Assembly: GCF_036669915.1 (NCBI RefSeq)
Contig: NC_089320.1
Span: 11,591,313-11,655,312 of the forward strand
Reading direction: 5' to 3'
DNA from: Pocillopora verrucosa
Taxonomy: Eukaryota > Cnidaria > Anthozoa > Scleractinia > Pocilloporidae
Length of the DNA: 64,000 nt
Position 1 is the stretch's first letter; every line of letters starts with the position of its first letter. The notes beneath the pieces were generated by a model. It had not been told where the DNA came from. It made no database searches and saw nothing but the letters and a program-made list of their open reading frames with translations. Below are positions 15,501 through 24,544 of this stretch, piece by piece. A program made the position numbers and the translations under genes.

Positions 15501-18500
15501 TATCTGAACTCACCCAGATATTTTGTGATCTGTTGTTTCTATTGTCTAACTACTTCTGAGCAAAAATAAAATGCATCTGTGCCATGCGTACTGTTGTCTC
15601 TGCAGCTATTGTTTGGTCTTGTTACACAATGCCTTCTATTCCCCATTGTAGAGAGAGAGAGAGCATCGCATGACAAGACCAAATAACGGTTTTGAAAGGG
15701 ACTACATTTACTACTGTTCCTCTAACAGAGAGAAAATCAATATAATTTGTCTACAGTTAGTTGCCTAAAAAATATATTTCCACATAATTTTACCTCAAAA
15801 AACAAACTGAAACTCTATTGTATCTCAATCAGAACCCAAGCAAAGACTTATTGTGATCTCAAATGAGTGAAGAAAAGGATAATATTTCAAAGAAGGTTCC
15901 TTGTTTGGTTGTTAATTTGCAGGTTGTTTACAAGGAATTGACATGTGATTGGGTTAAGTCCAAGGTAGCTAAAAGCTGATTTTGTTCATAGAAAAAGTCA
16001 AAACCCTGGAGAATTGTGTGGAAAATTCACTATCAGTAGTATAAAGTTTGATATGAAATTTTTCAGTGGTGTTGGATAATGCATTTAGAATACATCATAA
16101 AATGCAGGTTGTTTACAAGGAAATTGCATGTGATGAAGGGAAGTCTATTAAGGCAAAATGGAATTTGATTGGTAGAGTACAATTTAAGCACATGAAAAAT
16201 TGCCTTAAGTTGACATGTAGTGTAATGATTGGCTATATTCTGATTAGACTTTGGATGTTTTTTTCATAGTATGCAATCACATGCAAGTTTTTTGGTGTGT
16301 GCATTGTGAGAAAAGGAGTGGAAAAACACACTTTAACTTAAAAATGATACAAAAATAAATGCACACCTTTCATATCTTGTTAAATCTTGACTTCACTTGA
16401 TAAGGCTCTTGCAAAGGCCCCAATCATAATGCTTATCAAATGAGCCCAAATTTTTGGTCAATGTCATTGTGCACAGCCCTCTGATTCCATGACATCATTT
16501 AAAAGAAACCAATACCCAAATGCTGTGATTGGTGCACGATATCTGAATGCTGTGATATGACTGGTGCCAGACTCAAACCCTACCTTAATGCAGCAATCTG
16601 ACTGGTGCAAGCAACATACCACTCTACATGCTAACATAGAGTAATTTTTTTAAATTAAAAAAAAAAAAAAAAAAAAAAAACCTCAAAAGGCAGTGTGATT
16701 CTACCCCTTGATTCCTTTGACACAATGCATCAATTTTCTTGTTTCTCCAGGAACTTGTACCACTTATGGTCCATTAATCTATTTTGACCATACATTTGTA
16801 AAATGACATAAAGGCTAAGAAAAATTAAGGTTTGTAACACCAATCCTCTCCCTCTTCATAGAATAATGTCATTCATTTCCCCAGCATTAAAAAAAAACGT
16901 GATTTAAACTGCAATGTATAATAAATTATTGCACGGTAGAATCTTTGATAAATTAACTGAGAGAATAATAAATGACAACATAGAACCTATTGTTTTGAAG
17001 AGAAAAACATATTTTCACTGATAAATTGAAGTCATAATTGAGTTTGTTGAACTCTTTAACTCCGGCAATTGATTAACAAGTAACTTCTCCCTATAACATC
17101 TCAACATGATACAGCAAACAGGTAATGAGAATACTCAAAATTGTTGGGTAATTGTGATCTTGATTCAACAACAAATTCTTATAAATAATTTTTGATGAAA
17201 TGCGTCGCAGTTAAGGGGAGAATTAACAATCAGATCTTGGGAATTAAAGAGTTAAGTATTTTCTATCATCTCAATTTTGTGTTTTGTAGTTTCCTTAGAT
17301 GTAATGGTTTTTTCATCATAGAAAGAGGAAGGAAAACATTTTATATACACTTTAGCTGACCATGACACATTTGGAAATTGAAGGGTCAACCCTCTAATTG
17401 GTAATTTCCCCCTAGCTGCTACACATTACCTTGTAAATAAGTTACAAAAATTTGGTGTTAGATCCAGGTAACAATTTGTTCCTTAATGTTGGGATCTTTG
17501 TAGGGATATTTTAGGCAAAAGTTACAAGTTGATCACTTGAGGGAGTTAAAGGGTTAACAATACTCTATCAAAAGCTCTCTTTATTCACTAAAGTTAAGAC
17601 ACAACTGCCCTTAGAACAGGTTCAGAGCAATTGAGCTACAATTTAAAAAAAAATTTTAAAAATAACAGAATGAAGGACAGTTTAAGGTTTGATATCTATT
17701 TTGTTGCTTCTATCAAAGAGAGTTCATTTAACTGCCTGGTAAATAAAGATGCAAAAAATTTCAGCATGTCCATTGGCTGAGAGAGAGTTAATTAATTCCA
17801 CATGGAGTGGAAAGTTCAAATTTAATAATGAAAGTTGAAAGTAGAATATCAACAAGGGATTAACTGATTCGAAGTGTAAGTTAAATAAATATGCCACCTT
17901 TCAAAATGGTTCAAAAGGACTTGTATAATCCCTATGCATCTGTGGCTCCAAACCATAAAGGGGGGTAATGTTTCTAAAGGAAAAAGTTCTAAAAGAAACA
18001 AGATTGTCTGGTATTCATCAACTGAGTTGATAATTGTAAATTGGAAGCCATTAGAATTTTCACAGCCGATGTTTTGAGCATTACCCACTTCCAAATGGGT
18101 AATGGGGGTGCTGAGACTAGTTTTGTTTGGTCTTCACGCTCAAAGTTGGATGTCTAAGGCAAATGTTGTAAACCATTTGGCCAGTAATAGGGCACAAACC
18201 TGAACAACCACTCTCCTAGACTAATACTTAACTTTGTGATTGCACTCAAGTGACAAAAAGTTCTTTAAGTCTGTTAAGAAGTTGCTGTAATTTTGATGGA
18301 CCAATTAGGCAAAAAAGTTGCTGCAACCTTGTTGGTTGTAGAGTATCCAAAACCTTACTTTATGAATTAAATGCAATCATCACACAAACTCAGCCCAACT
18401 TGTTGGAGAACAAAAAAATTTGTTTTCAAAGATCTTCACAAAATTCACTTCATCATAGCATGCGACTGGCTGGTCAAGTATCGCTGTAAATCAGCATGTC

Positions 18501-21213
18501 ACATACATGTTCTATCCTTCAAGCGTGAACGTTATTCCAAAATATAATTGTTCCAGCTTCAAGTTTACTCACTTTTCACTGATCCAAGCCACGAACTGTC
18601 ATAAGTTCTAAAGTCATCGTCTGCTTCTTGTTGTTCTCCTCTCCTTTGCTGCTGTTCTCTTCGTAGCCGTGCACCTTGTTCTTTAGCATATTTCTGAAGT
18701 TGTGTGGTCGTAAAACGACCATCCATCTAGATATTGAGAATAACAAACAGTGAGTAAATATGACAGAATATGCTTTAAAAGAACAGCAACACAATCTGTG
18801 CATCTTGAAATTGTTTGCACAAATTGTTTGCAATCCCACTTAACCCCTTAACTCCCAGAAGTGATCAACATGAAACTTCTCCCTATAATATCCTTACATT
18901 ATCCAGTAACAGGTGATGAGAATATTCAAACTTATCAGGTAGATGTTGTTACTTGATCTAACACCAAAATCTCATACTCATTTACAAGTAAATGTGTAGC
19001 AGATAGAGGGGAGAATTAACAATCAGACCTTAGAGTTAAAGGGTTAATCCTCTCCATCCTTATCTATCCTTGATCCTTCTTCACCACTATTCTCTCTATT
19101 AACTTCCAGAAGTGATTAACAATGATTTCTCCCTGTAATCTTCATACATAATCCAGCAAACAGGTAATGAGAATACACAAACACCTCAGGTAGAAGTTGT
19201 CATCTTGATCTAACACCAAATAATTGTAACTTCATGTAATTTACAAGACATGTGTCAATTCACTGAATTTCCACAAAATACTTCATGCAAACCTAATGGT
19301 GGTTTGATGATTGTTTAGAAAAGCAAAGTAATTACCATGGAGTTGAAGGACAAATCTTCAAAGCCATATAACTGCTAGATAAAAAATATTTTCTTATACC
19401 TAGCTATTTTACAATGTAAACTCCATTTTTTTACAAAGCATAGTCAGCTAGACTATGGCATGTCATTCTTCAGTAAGGTCAACATCTGTTTTGGAAAAGA
19501 TAATAGACTGGTCTGCAGAATAGCACAAAGTCCTTTTCTGAATGCTTGTTTGCTTAGATTTAAAATGAAGCTGTGTCTAAATACATGGCAGCCACTCACA
19601 GTCTAAAGGACTAAATGCCCTGAGGTCATAAAGTTTCACAGAATTTCCATAGACTGCAGGGCATTTAATCCATTTGAAACAGTACCCAACACTCAGAAAT
19701 ATTGACAGTATTCCCACAAAATACCTCATGCAAAGCTAGAGAAGTTTGATGTTTGTGTAGAAATGCCAAGCACTTCCAAAAAACCATGGTTTTTTAGTGG
19801 ACAAATATTCCAAGCTTGTGGATACCGTATATCACTAGATCAAAAATGTTTTTTCATTTACATCCATTTGTGGAAAGTAAAAGCACAGAAAGATTTGTTG
19901 TCTTAAATCCTGCAGTAACTTTTGGAACCGCTTGACATTCTAAACAAACATTGATGCTCTTAAGAAATTTGAAAGAACCTTTAGTGGAATTCTGTAAAAA
20001 TTTCTGACTGCCAGACATTTTGCCATAGCTGACTGCTTTAAGACACAGGGTAAAAATTGCATGACATGCAAAAGATCTTGTCAAGATCTATCATTGTTTA
20101 CTGTCTAGTTGGAAGCCCTGCATTAGCGAGACAAAATACAATTCTTACCAAGAAGATCATTTGAAAGGAATGCGAATGTAAATTCATTATCTTATGGCAT
20201 CTCTCATTCACAAAAATACAATATTTTGGTTCTTAAACTGGAATGACATGTAGTGATATATGATGGTCATTGAGCGACCTTTAATGTTATCATTCTCTGC
20301 TCTACGACTGAGAAATACGGTGGTAAATGTATCTGATGACATGTTTTTACACCTCTTATATTAGAAAATAACACTGCGAACGACCAACACATTTGAACAC
20401 ATTTGATTCCTCAGGTGAACGAATTAAAATCACAGCTGATTAAACGTGACAGATATTTTTTATGGGAAAATTGCCAGCTGTTTGACTTGATCCTATTGTC
20501 ATATATACCGATAGTGGAAGAAATTTGTACAAGCAGCTCACTTAATAAAATCAACACGTCATAAAATAAGGATTGATTTCCTAACAATCTTAACTCGACA
20601 GTTTACGAAGGATCGTTGACAATATCAAGAAAAAATGAATAACTTTAACATTAGAATTAATATCATTGATCTTGCGAAAAGAAAGTGATGTTTATATTTT
20701 CAAAGTTGTATAACATCCAAGCTTAAGCATTAGCCTAAATCTCTTCATAGTCACTTTTAAAAAGCATAACAGTTGTAGATATATTTCGCAGGAGCTTAAA
20801 GGTAATCATAACTCTGAGTTGATGTATGCTTGAATAAAAATGATTCCTGTTAAGAAGTGAGAAACACTGAAAACGATATCTTTCCTTTCGGATAACATTG
20901 TAACCAACGAGGGCAAAAGGCTTTGAATGTGTTAAAACATATATCTGTTTGTGTCTGATGCTCAATGGTTTAATTTCCTTCAAGAATAAATCACAGCGAG
21001 TAACAATATTAAAAATTACAATCACGAAAGCGTAAGTTACACGTAGCAATGCTCATTCAAGTTACGATGGTGAAATACTTTGCCGCAGCAGATCCACACA
21101 CCATTCGCGTCTGAATACAAAGTTGTTCACAATGTGAGTGAACTCATTACGGGTAGAGCAATACTACTTACCAGAGTTTGCTCAAAGCCATACGAGTCCT
21201 CTTCTTCCATCAT
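594..21213 (-). CDS. CLCN2: ClC-2-type voltage-gated chloride channel, 19 exons, C-terminus beyond left edge
   Basis: Plasma-membrane chloride channel of the ClC-1/2/K branch. Coding exons in transcript order: 21172-21213, 18573-18726, 11127-11255, 9995-10120, 9129-9214, 8403-8450, 8209-8286, 8028-8106, 7526-7651, 7335-7419, 7078-7185, 5766-5850, 4889-5044, 3977-4046, 3759-3869, 2970-3067, 2032-2141, 1437-1570, 594-750. All junctions are GT-AG and the phase is continuous over about 660 residues. The N-terminus reads FEQTLMDGRF, close to YEQTLMYGRY of mammalian ClC-2. Pore motifs are GSGIPE (about 151-156), GKEGPFVH with gating Glu195, and the GGYAVVG Tyr (about 491). The position of the exchangers' proton glutamate is Val (SIEV, about 255), which indicates a channel rather than an antiporter. 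The first CBS domain spans about 564-625. The second CBS domain was not found and should lie left of the window. Intron 2 (18572-11256) contains an opposite-strand gene. Confidence 0.94.
2636..2850. repeat. MITE-like element, family 1, copy 1
   Basis: A segment of about 215 bases bounded by inverted termini AACCCTTTAACTCC and GGAGTTAAAGGATT. It shares internal text (AACTTCTCCCTATAATATC, ATCCAGCAAACAGGTA, AACAATCAGATCTTGG) with copies at 17050 and 18841. It contains no ORF and lies in a chloride channel intron. Confidence 0.7.
4067..4100. repeat. Two-copy 16-base tandem repeat
   Basis: The unit AAATACATCAATACAT occurs twice in tandem with near-exact match, immediately beside the palindromic tail of the tRNA-like element. 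Confidence 0.6.
4102..4279 (-). repeat. tRNA-derived SINE-like element with palindromic tail
   Basis: On the minus strand 4279-4210 looks like a tRNA: GGCTTCA start, a box A-like TAGCTTAGCTGGTAAT, a box B-like GAGTTGAATCCCCTC and a closing CAAAGCC. About 45 bases further downstream on the same strand lies a nearly perfect hairpin at 4166-4102 with arms of about 31 bases. The tRNA pairing is imperfect and it sits in a channel intron, so a retroposed tRNA derivative is more likely than a working tRNA gene. Confidence 0.5.
8731..8945. repeat. MITE-like element, family 2, copy 1
   Basis: Starts TTAACCCTTAAATACACC and carries blocks AGAGCTTCCTCAGTTTGTGA and GGAAATTAGATGCTAAT that recur in the same order at 50455-50676. 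The right terminus is eroded. It lies in a channel intron. Confidence 0.5.
10255..10815 (+). repeat. Pyrimidine-rich low-complexity tract
   Basis: A stretch of about 560 bases dominated by C, T and A, with recurring CTCTAC, TCTCAC and CCCTAT words, inside channel intron 3. It produces a 139-codon open frame of biased composition (Ser, Leu, Pro, His), which is not a credible gene. Confidence 0.7.
12313..14079 (+). CDS. Small hydrophobic membrane protein, two exons, nested in the chloride channel intron
   Basis: Exons 12313-12336 and 13828-14079 join in phase 0 across a GAA|GTAAGT donor and a TTTCACTCAG acceptor. They encode 91 residues ending at TAA. The start ATG follows a CAAGC context and begins MAATSDAE. 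The first 40 or so residues are acidic and hydrophilic ([15 protein letters not shown]). [14 protein letters not shown] segment leads into a hydrophobic stretch of about 38 residues rich in Ile, Leu, Val and Phe, with Cys residues at its end, which could be one long or two short membrane spans. The tail is short and polar. I do not recognise the family. It lies entirely inside intron 2 of the ClC gene on the opposite strand. A longer read-through ORF begins at 13768, but the spliced start is favoured by the splice sites. Confidence 0.62.
15608..15688. repeat. Short inverted repeat around a GA tract
   Basis: The arms TTGTTTGGTCTTGT and ACAAGACCAAATAAC flank a 50-base centre that includes a (GA) run. 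No gene is associated with it. Confidence 0.5.
16654..16681. repeat. Poly(A) run of about 26 bases
   Basis: An uninterrupted A homopolymer in channel intron 2. It could be the tail of an old retroposed element on the plus strand, although no clear SINE head precedes it. Confidence 0.5.
17050..17254. repeat. MITE-like element, family 1, copy 2
   Basis: Same organisation as the copy at 2636: TTTAACTCC at the left end, GGGAATTAAAGAG at the right end, internal ACTTCTCCCTATAACATCT and CAGATCTTGGGAATT. About 205 bases. Confidence 0.7.
17386..17556. repeat. MITE-like element with related termini
   Basis: Begins with GGTCAACCCTCTAATTGG and ends with GGGAGTTAAAGGGTTAAC. Layout and ends resemble family 1, but the interior (TAATTTCCCCCTAGCTGCTA) differs, so it is probably a sister subfamily. 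Confidence 0.45.
18841..19047. repeat. MITE-like element, family 1, copy 3
   Basis: Bounded by TAACCCCTTAACTCCC and GAGTTAAAGGGTTA, which are clear terminal inverted repeats. The internal sequence matches the family. It begins about 115 bases from channel exon 2. Confidence 0.72.
19099..19256. repeat. MITE-like element, family 1, copy 4, 3'-truncated
   Basis: Starts with ATTAACTTCCAGAAGTGATT and follows the family through the ATCTTGATCTAACACCAAAT segment. It then breaks off before the right inverted terminus. It lies about 50 bases after copy 3. Confidence 0.6.
19257..19872. repeat. Diverged direct repeat of about 170 bases
   Basis: Segments 19257-19430 and 19695-19872 share the order CCACAAAATAC, TCATGCAAA, GTTTGATG, ACCATGG and CTAGAT-AAAAA. 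Many substitutions lie between them. A short inverted pair AAATGCCCTG and CAGGGCATTT lies between the copies at 19611-19670. Confidence 0.4.
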
Positions 21214-21341
21214 CTTGCTTAAAGGCCACGGAAAGTCGGTTAAAATAGCGAAAAAACACACCACGTTACACTATGTGACAACATCTTTCGCTCTAGTGAG
21301 TCGCGTCCACATCTGAATTGGAATTGGCAGCAACCGCTTAC

Positions 21342-21425
21342 CTCTATAATGCTGTCATTCGAGTTTGTCACGCAGCCTATGACGTTTGGTTGATCAAAAT
21401 CCATTAAACCTGTTTTGAAGGTCAT
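21342..21425 (-). CDS. Possible alternative first coding exon of the chloride channel gene
   Basis: An open stretch starting with ATG at 21425 (28 codons, ending NDSIIE) stops at a strong donor, GAG|GTAAGC. It is in phase 0, the phase needed to join channel exon 2 at 18726. It would replace the 14-residue N-terminus encoded at 21172-21213. An overlapping ORF in another frame (21394-21630, 78 codons from an ATG) fits no splice site I can find. This is inference from splice signals alone; only transcript reads can show that the exon is used. Confidence 0.38.
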
Positions 21426-21736
21426 CTCCCGTATCAAATGAAAAGGGGTCAAGTTCTTTTGGCGTGGTTTTCTGCATGTAAATCTTTTTCAGGAGATCAC
21501 CCTCTTCATACTGGGTAGTGTGGGAATCGCCTCGTCGCAGGACAATTTTACGGAAATTCATTTGCCCATAACGGACACATTCGAGTGGAAAGGTGTCGAT
21601 GATCAAACGTGAATATTTCAGTGATGCCATTTTAGTAAAATTGATTCCTTATGAAAATTCAGTGCATTAATTAATAAATTGTACTCATGGTAATCTGAAA
21701 ATATTTCAATAACATTATTTTACTCTTCTCTTCGCA

Positions 21737-22030
21737 GAGATACCCAAGCAGATAACAGTGATGATGAGCATGAAAGTCAATCAGAAGTTAGGCCACCCAT
21801 AGACGGCATACAATCAGAAATTCAGTCCATCAAGGCACAGCTACTGGCTTTGCAGGAACAGCGACAGGAAATTAGAGATGAAACTAAAGTATTTGAAGAG
21901 GAAGTAAAAGTAGTGAAAACCCAAGCTGTAAGAGAGATTGAAAAATTAAAAGGCAAGCCGCTGAACAATTGGCACTCAATAATTTTGGGCTGGAGAGATT
22001 TGGCACAGATAAAGATTCAAAATAATTTTA
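21737..22030 (+). pseudogene. Decayed transposase-like fragment
   Basis: An open frame following a TCTCTTCGCAG acceptor-like site encodes an acidic start (DNSDDEHESQ) and a strong coiled coil rich in Gln, Glu and Lys (about 50 residues). Near 21960 the similarity-bearing frame shifts: one frame over reads LNNFGLERFGTDKD, then a stop. That phrase resembles the segment before the DDE domain in cnidarian THAP or DDE_4-type transposase proteins, as far as I recall. No start codon, upstream exon or catalytic domain is visible, so I call it a relic. A lineage-specific coiled-coil exon is the alternative. Confidence 0.42.
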
Positions 22031-22038
22031 TTGGGTAT

Positions 22039-22155
22039 GTAGTTTCCGGCGATTTCTGCTGTTTTAAGCTTGCTTTACCATCACTGGTATTCCTGTCAAA
22101 GGAACAACAGTGACGGTAAAGCAAGTCTAAAACGGAAGAAATCGCCTGAAACTAC
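22039..22155. repeat. Imperfect foldback (inverted repeat)
   Basis: Arms of about 48 bases starting GTAGTTTCCGGCGATTTCT on the left and ending AGAAATCGCCTGAAACTAC on the right, about 85 percent matched by eye, with a small loop around 22095. It directly follows the transposase-like fragment and may be a terminal structure or a MITE. Confidence 0.65.
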
Positions 22156-22159
22156 GACG

Positions 22160-24390
22160 GACACACAGGATGTGAGTAAGTGTTATTGATTTTACGTGTA
22201 AAATATTCATATTTCGAAATATTTACCATTGTAAATCGACCATATTTCGTTCCCCATACTATTCCTTATAACGTGTTCAAATTTCCAACGGTTCCTCTCG
22301 TAACTTAACACCAAGTCACACAACGCGTGACGCGTTCATGAATTAATCGTTGGCTTTTTCTCGATACGGGAGCTTGAGCCGCCTGTGGTTGAACGGGCTT
22401 TTAGAAGGGTCAAAGAATATGACTTTTTTGATTCAGATGCTCCTTATCTACTTAGGTTCAGTTAATCAATTATTTTCTGTAGCCTGTCTTCTTACAAATT
22501 TTGAAGGACCACTGATTTTAGCTGATAGTGACAAGCAAAATGAAGAAGCTTAATATATGTTGTAGTTTAAAAAAAACAGTGAAATGTGTCGATAAAAAGA
22601 ATTACATGACACTTCATAGAGGTCTATGACTACCTATTTTACATAATAGTTCAAAGTGTAACAGTACTGATACTAAATTCAACATATCTTCATGTGTCAT
22701 TCTACTGAGTCAACTTGGTTTAGAATGTAAGCTTGCAATTTACCAGTTTTTATGCAAAAGCTAAATTGACTTCACAAATTATAATTATGATATGCAGGAA
22801 ATATTACATTCTAATATTGTATATCCTCTGTATAACATGCATTATCACGTTTCTGTAATTGACCATAGTATGTGTTGAAGAACAGTCCGTGTATCAATGA
22901 CTAAAGAAAAAACTGTCCACCTTGTCTTCATTTTACTGGGAAAATATTGAATCAAAAACAATTCTTTTGCAAAAAAACAAGTTATCATCTATGTAACTAA
23001 AGAAATCACACCAATCTAATCCAGTGAGGCCCAGTGGACATTAAACTTGATAATAGTAGATATCAGTTTTCTTTCACAAATACTGGTTTGTGGTATTATC
23101 CCTGGTAAGATACCTAACATTATTGTTATAATGATAACAATATTGATAACAATTATTGTTATAATGATAACAATAACATTGTTTTTTTAGAGGGCACGGT
23201 AACGAATCTTGCAATCTGATTTGTTCTTTACCCGGTCAGTATTTTCCTATCTCTGCCCACGGGCCACGGTAACGCTTTCGTGAGTCGCCGGGTACATCCC
23301 AACTTTCGTTGTCATTTTTCATAAATATACCTCGTTTTCCGGCTGGGCAGTATTTTTAAGCAAACACGTCGGTCACTACTCAAGCCGATAAATAACTTAT
23401 GAATCCTCTCTTTTCTCTCTATCAAATCACTTTGGTTGACAGAAAAATATTGGTCTCAGAATGAATTTGTATAAACAATAGTGTCATTACGTTGGTTGAC
23501 AAGCGGCCTAAAAACCGTCTGCAATTAATTTTAATCGTTCACAAAAAGTACCCAGAAAGTTGAAACGTGAGGTATTAAGTTACAGTTAAACTGAACGATG
23601 GAACTTTCATTCATCTAATATCTGAATTTTCTCGAGCAATTTGTTCATAGTGAAAGAGCGAGCGAAGTTTTAATTTAAGTTCTACAACAAATATACGCTC
23701 CTGGTGAGTATTTCCAATTCCGTTCAATTTGGACATTTGTACCTTAAATTGCACAACAGAAATTGACGGAATTTTTTGAGAAAAGGCCGCATTATATTCC
23801 CTTGTGTCTCGTTGGAGTGTGCCGTTCGAATTTAGTTTTTGTGAAGGAAAGATCAGAGTTAAACACGCCATTACAGCAAACAAACGAGCAAACTCTCACA
23901 ACTTCAAAATAAAAAAATTGAATTTACTCACAATTACTTTCCTCGCCGTTTACTTAATGAACAGAGGTAAATCTTCGTACATGAATGAATGGTCGATGAG
24001 AGTGAATAATACTTTCCGTTAGATCATTAACTGATTTTGAAGAAAACATTGTCGTGACAGTCCTTGCCAAACTAGTTCTGTTTGTTTTCAAATGTTCCTA
24101 CGCTTTTTTTTTTTTCTTGCGCGCTCTCTAATTGACAGGTGTCAGATTGTGACAGATACTTGTAAAAATAATGTTTCAAAGTTTGTTTGGAAGCCTTTTA
24201 AATCACCTTTATCATTACGGAAATGAAAATGTTTCGCTGAGGCATCTCTCTTAAATTTGCATCACCTCTATTTTAACTACCATTTACCCACTCAAAAATT
24301 GTTCAGTTTATGGAAGATCTTGCCGTATTTACGTCCATAAATCATTCGGGTTCTTTCGGAAAGAATTTCGTCAAGTTTAAAAACAAAAGA
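22160..24390. other. No gene recognised; AT-rich palindromic repeats
   Basis: No ORF here has family similarity or good splice context. At 23116-23175 two copies of ATTATTGTTATAATGATAAC, each internally palindromic, lie in tandem. Around 23195-23400 there is a GC-richer block (ACGGTAACG, GTCGCCGGGTAC) unlike its surroundings that may be a repeat terminus. Confidence 0.45.
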
Positions 24391-24544
24391 TATGTTATTT
24401 ACCGGCTAAGGGTCGGTCCGTATGGTGAAAAACTGTGACCTCGGTCTTGAAAATGCTGCCCTCGGCCTACGGCCTCGGGCAGTATTTTCAAGACCTCGGT
24501 CACAGTTTTTCACCATACGGACCTCCCAGCCGGCAAATAACATA
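24391..24544. repeat. Long near-perfect foldback element
   Basis: A palindrome of about 154 bases. The outer ends are TATGTTATTTACCGGCT and AGCCGGCAAATAACATA, the arms contain GTCCGTATGGTGAAAAACTG and its complement, and the centre is CTCGGCCTACGGCCTCG. The arms are about 70 bases with only a few mismatches. No ORF of interest; a non-autonomous foldback or MITE is likely. Confidence 0.85.
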
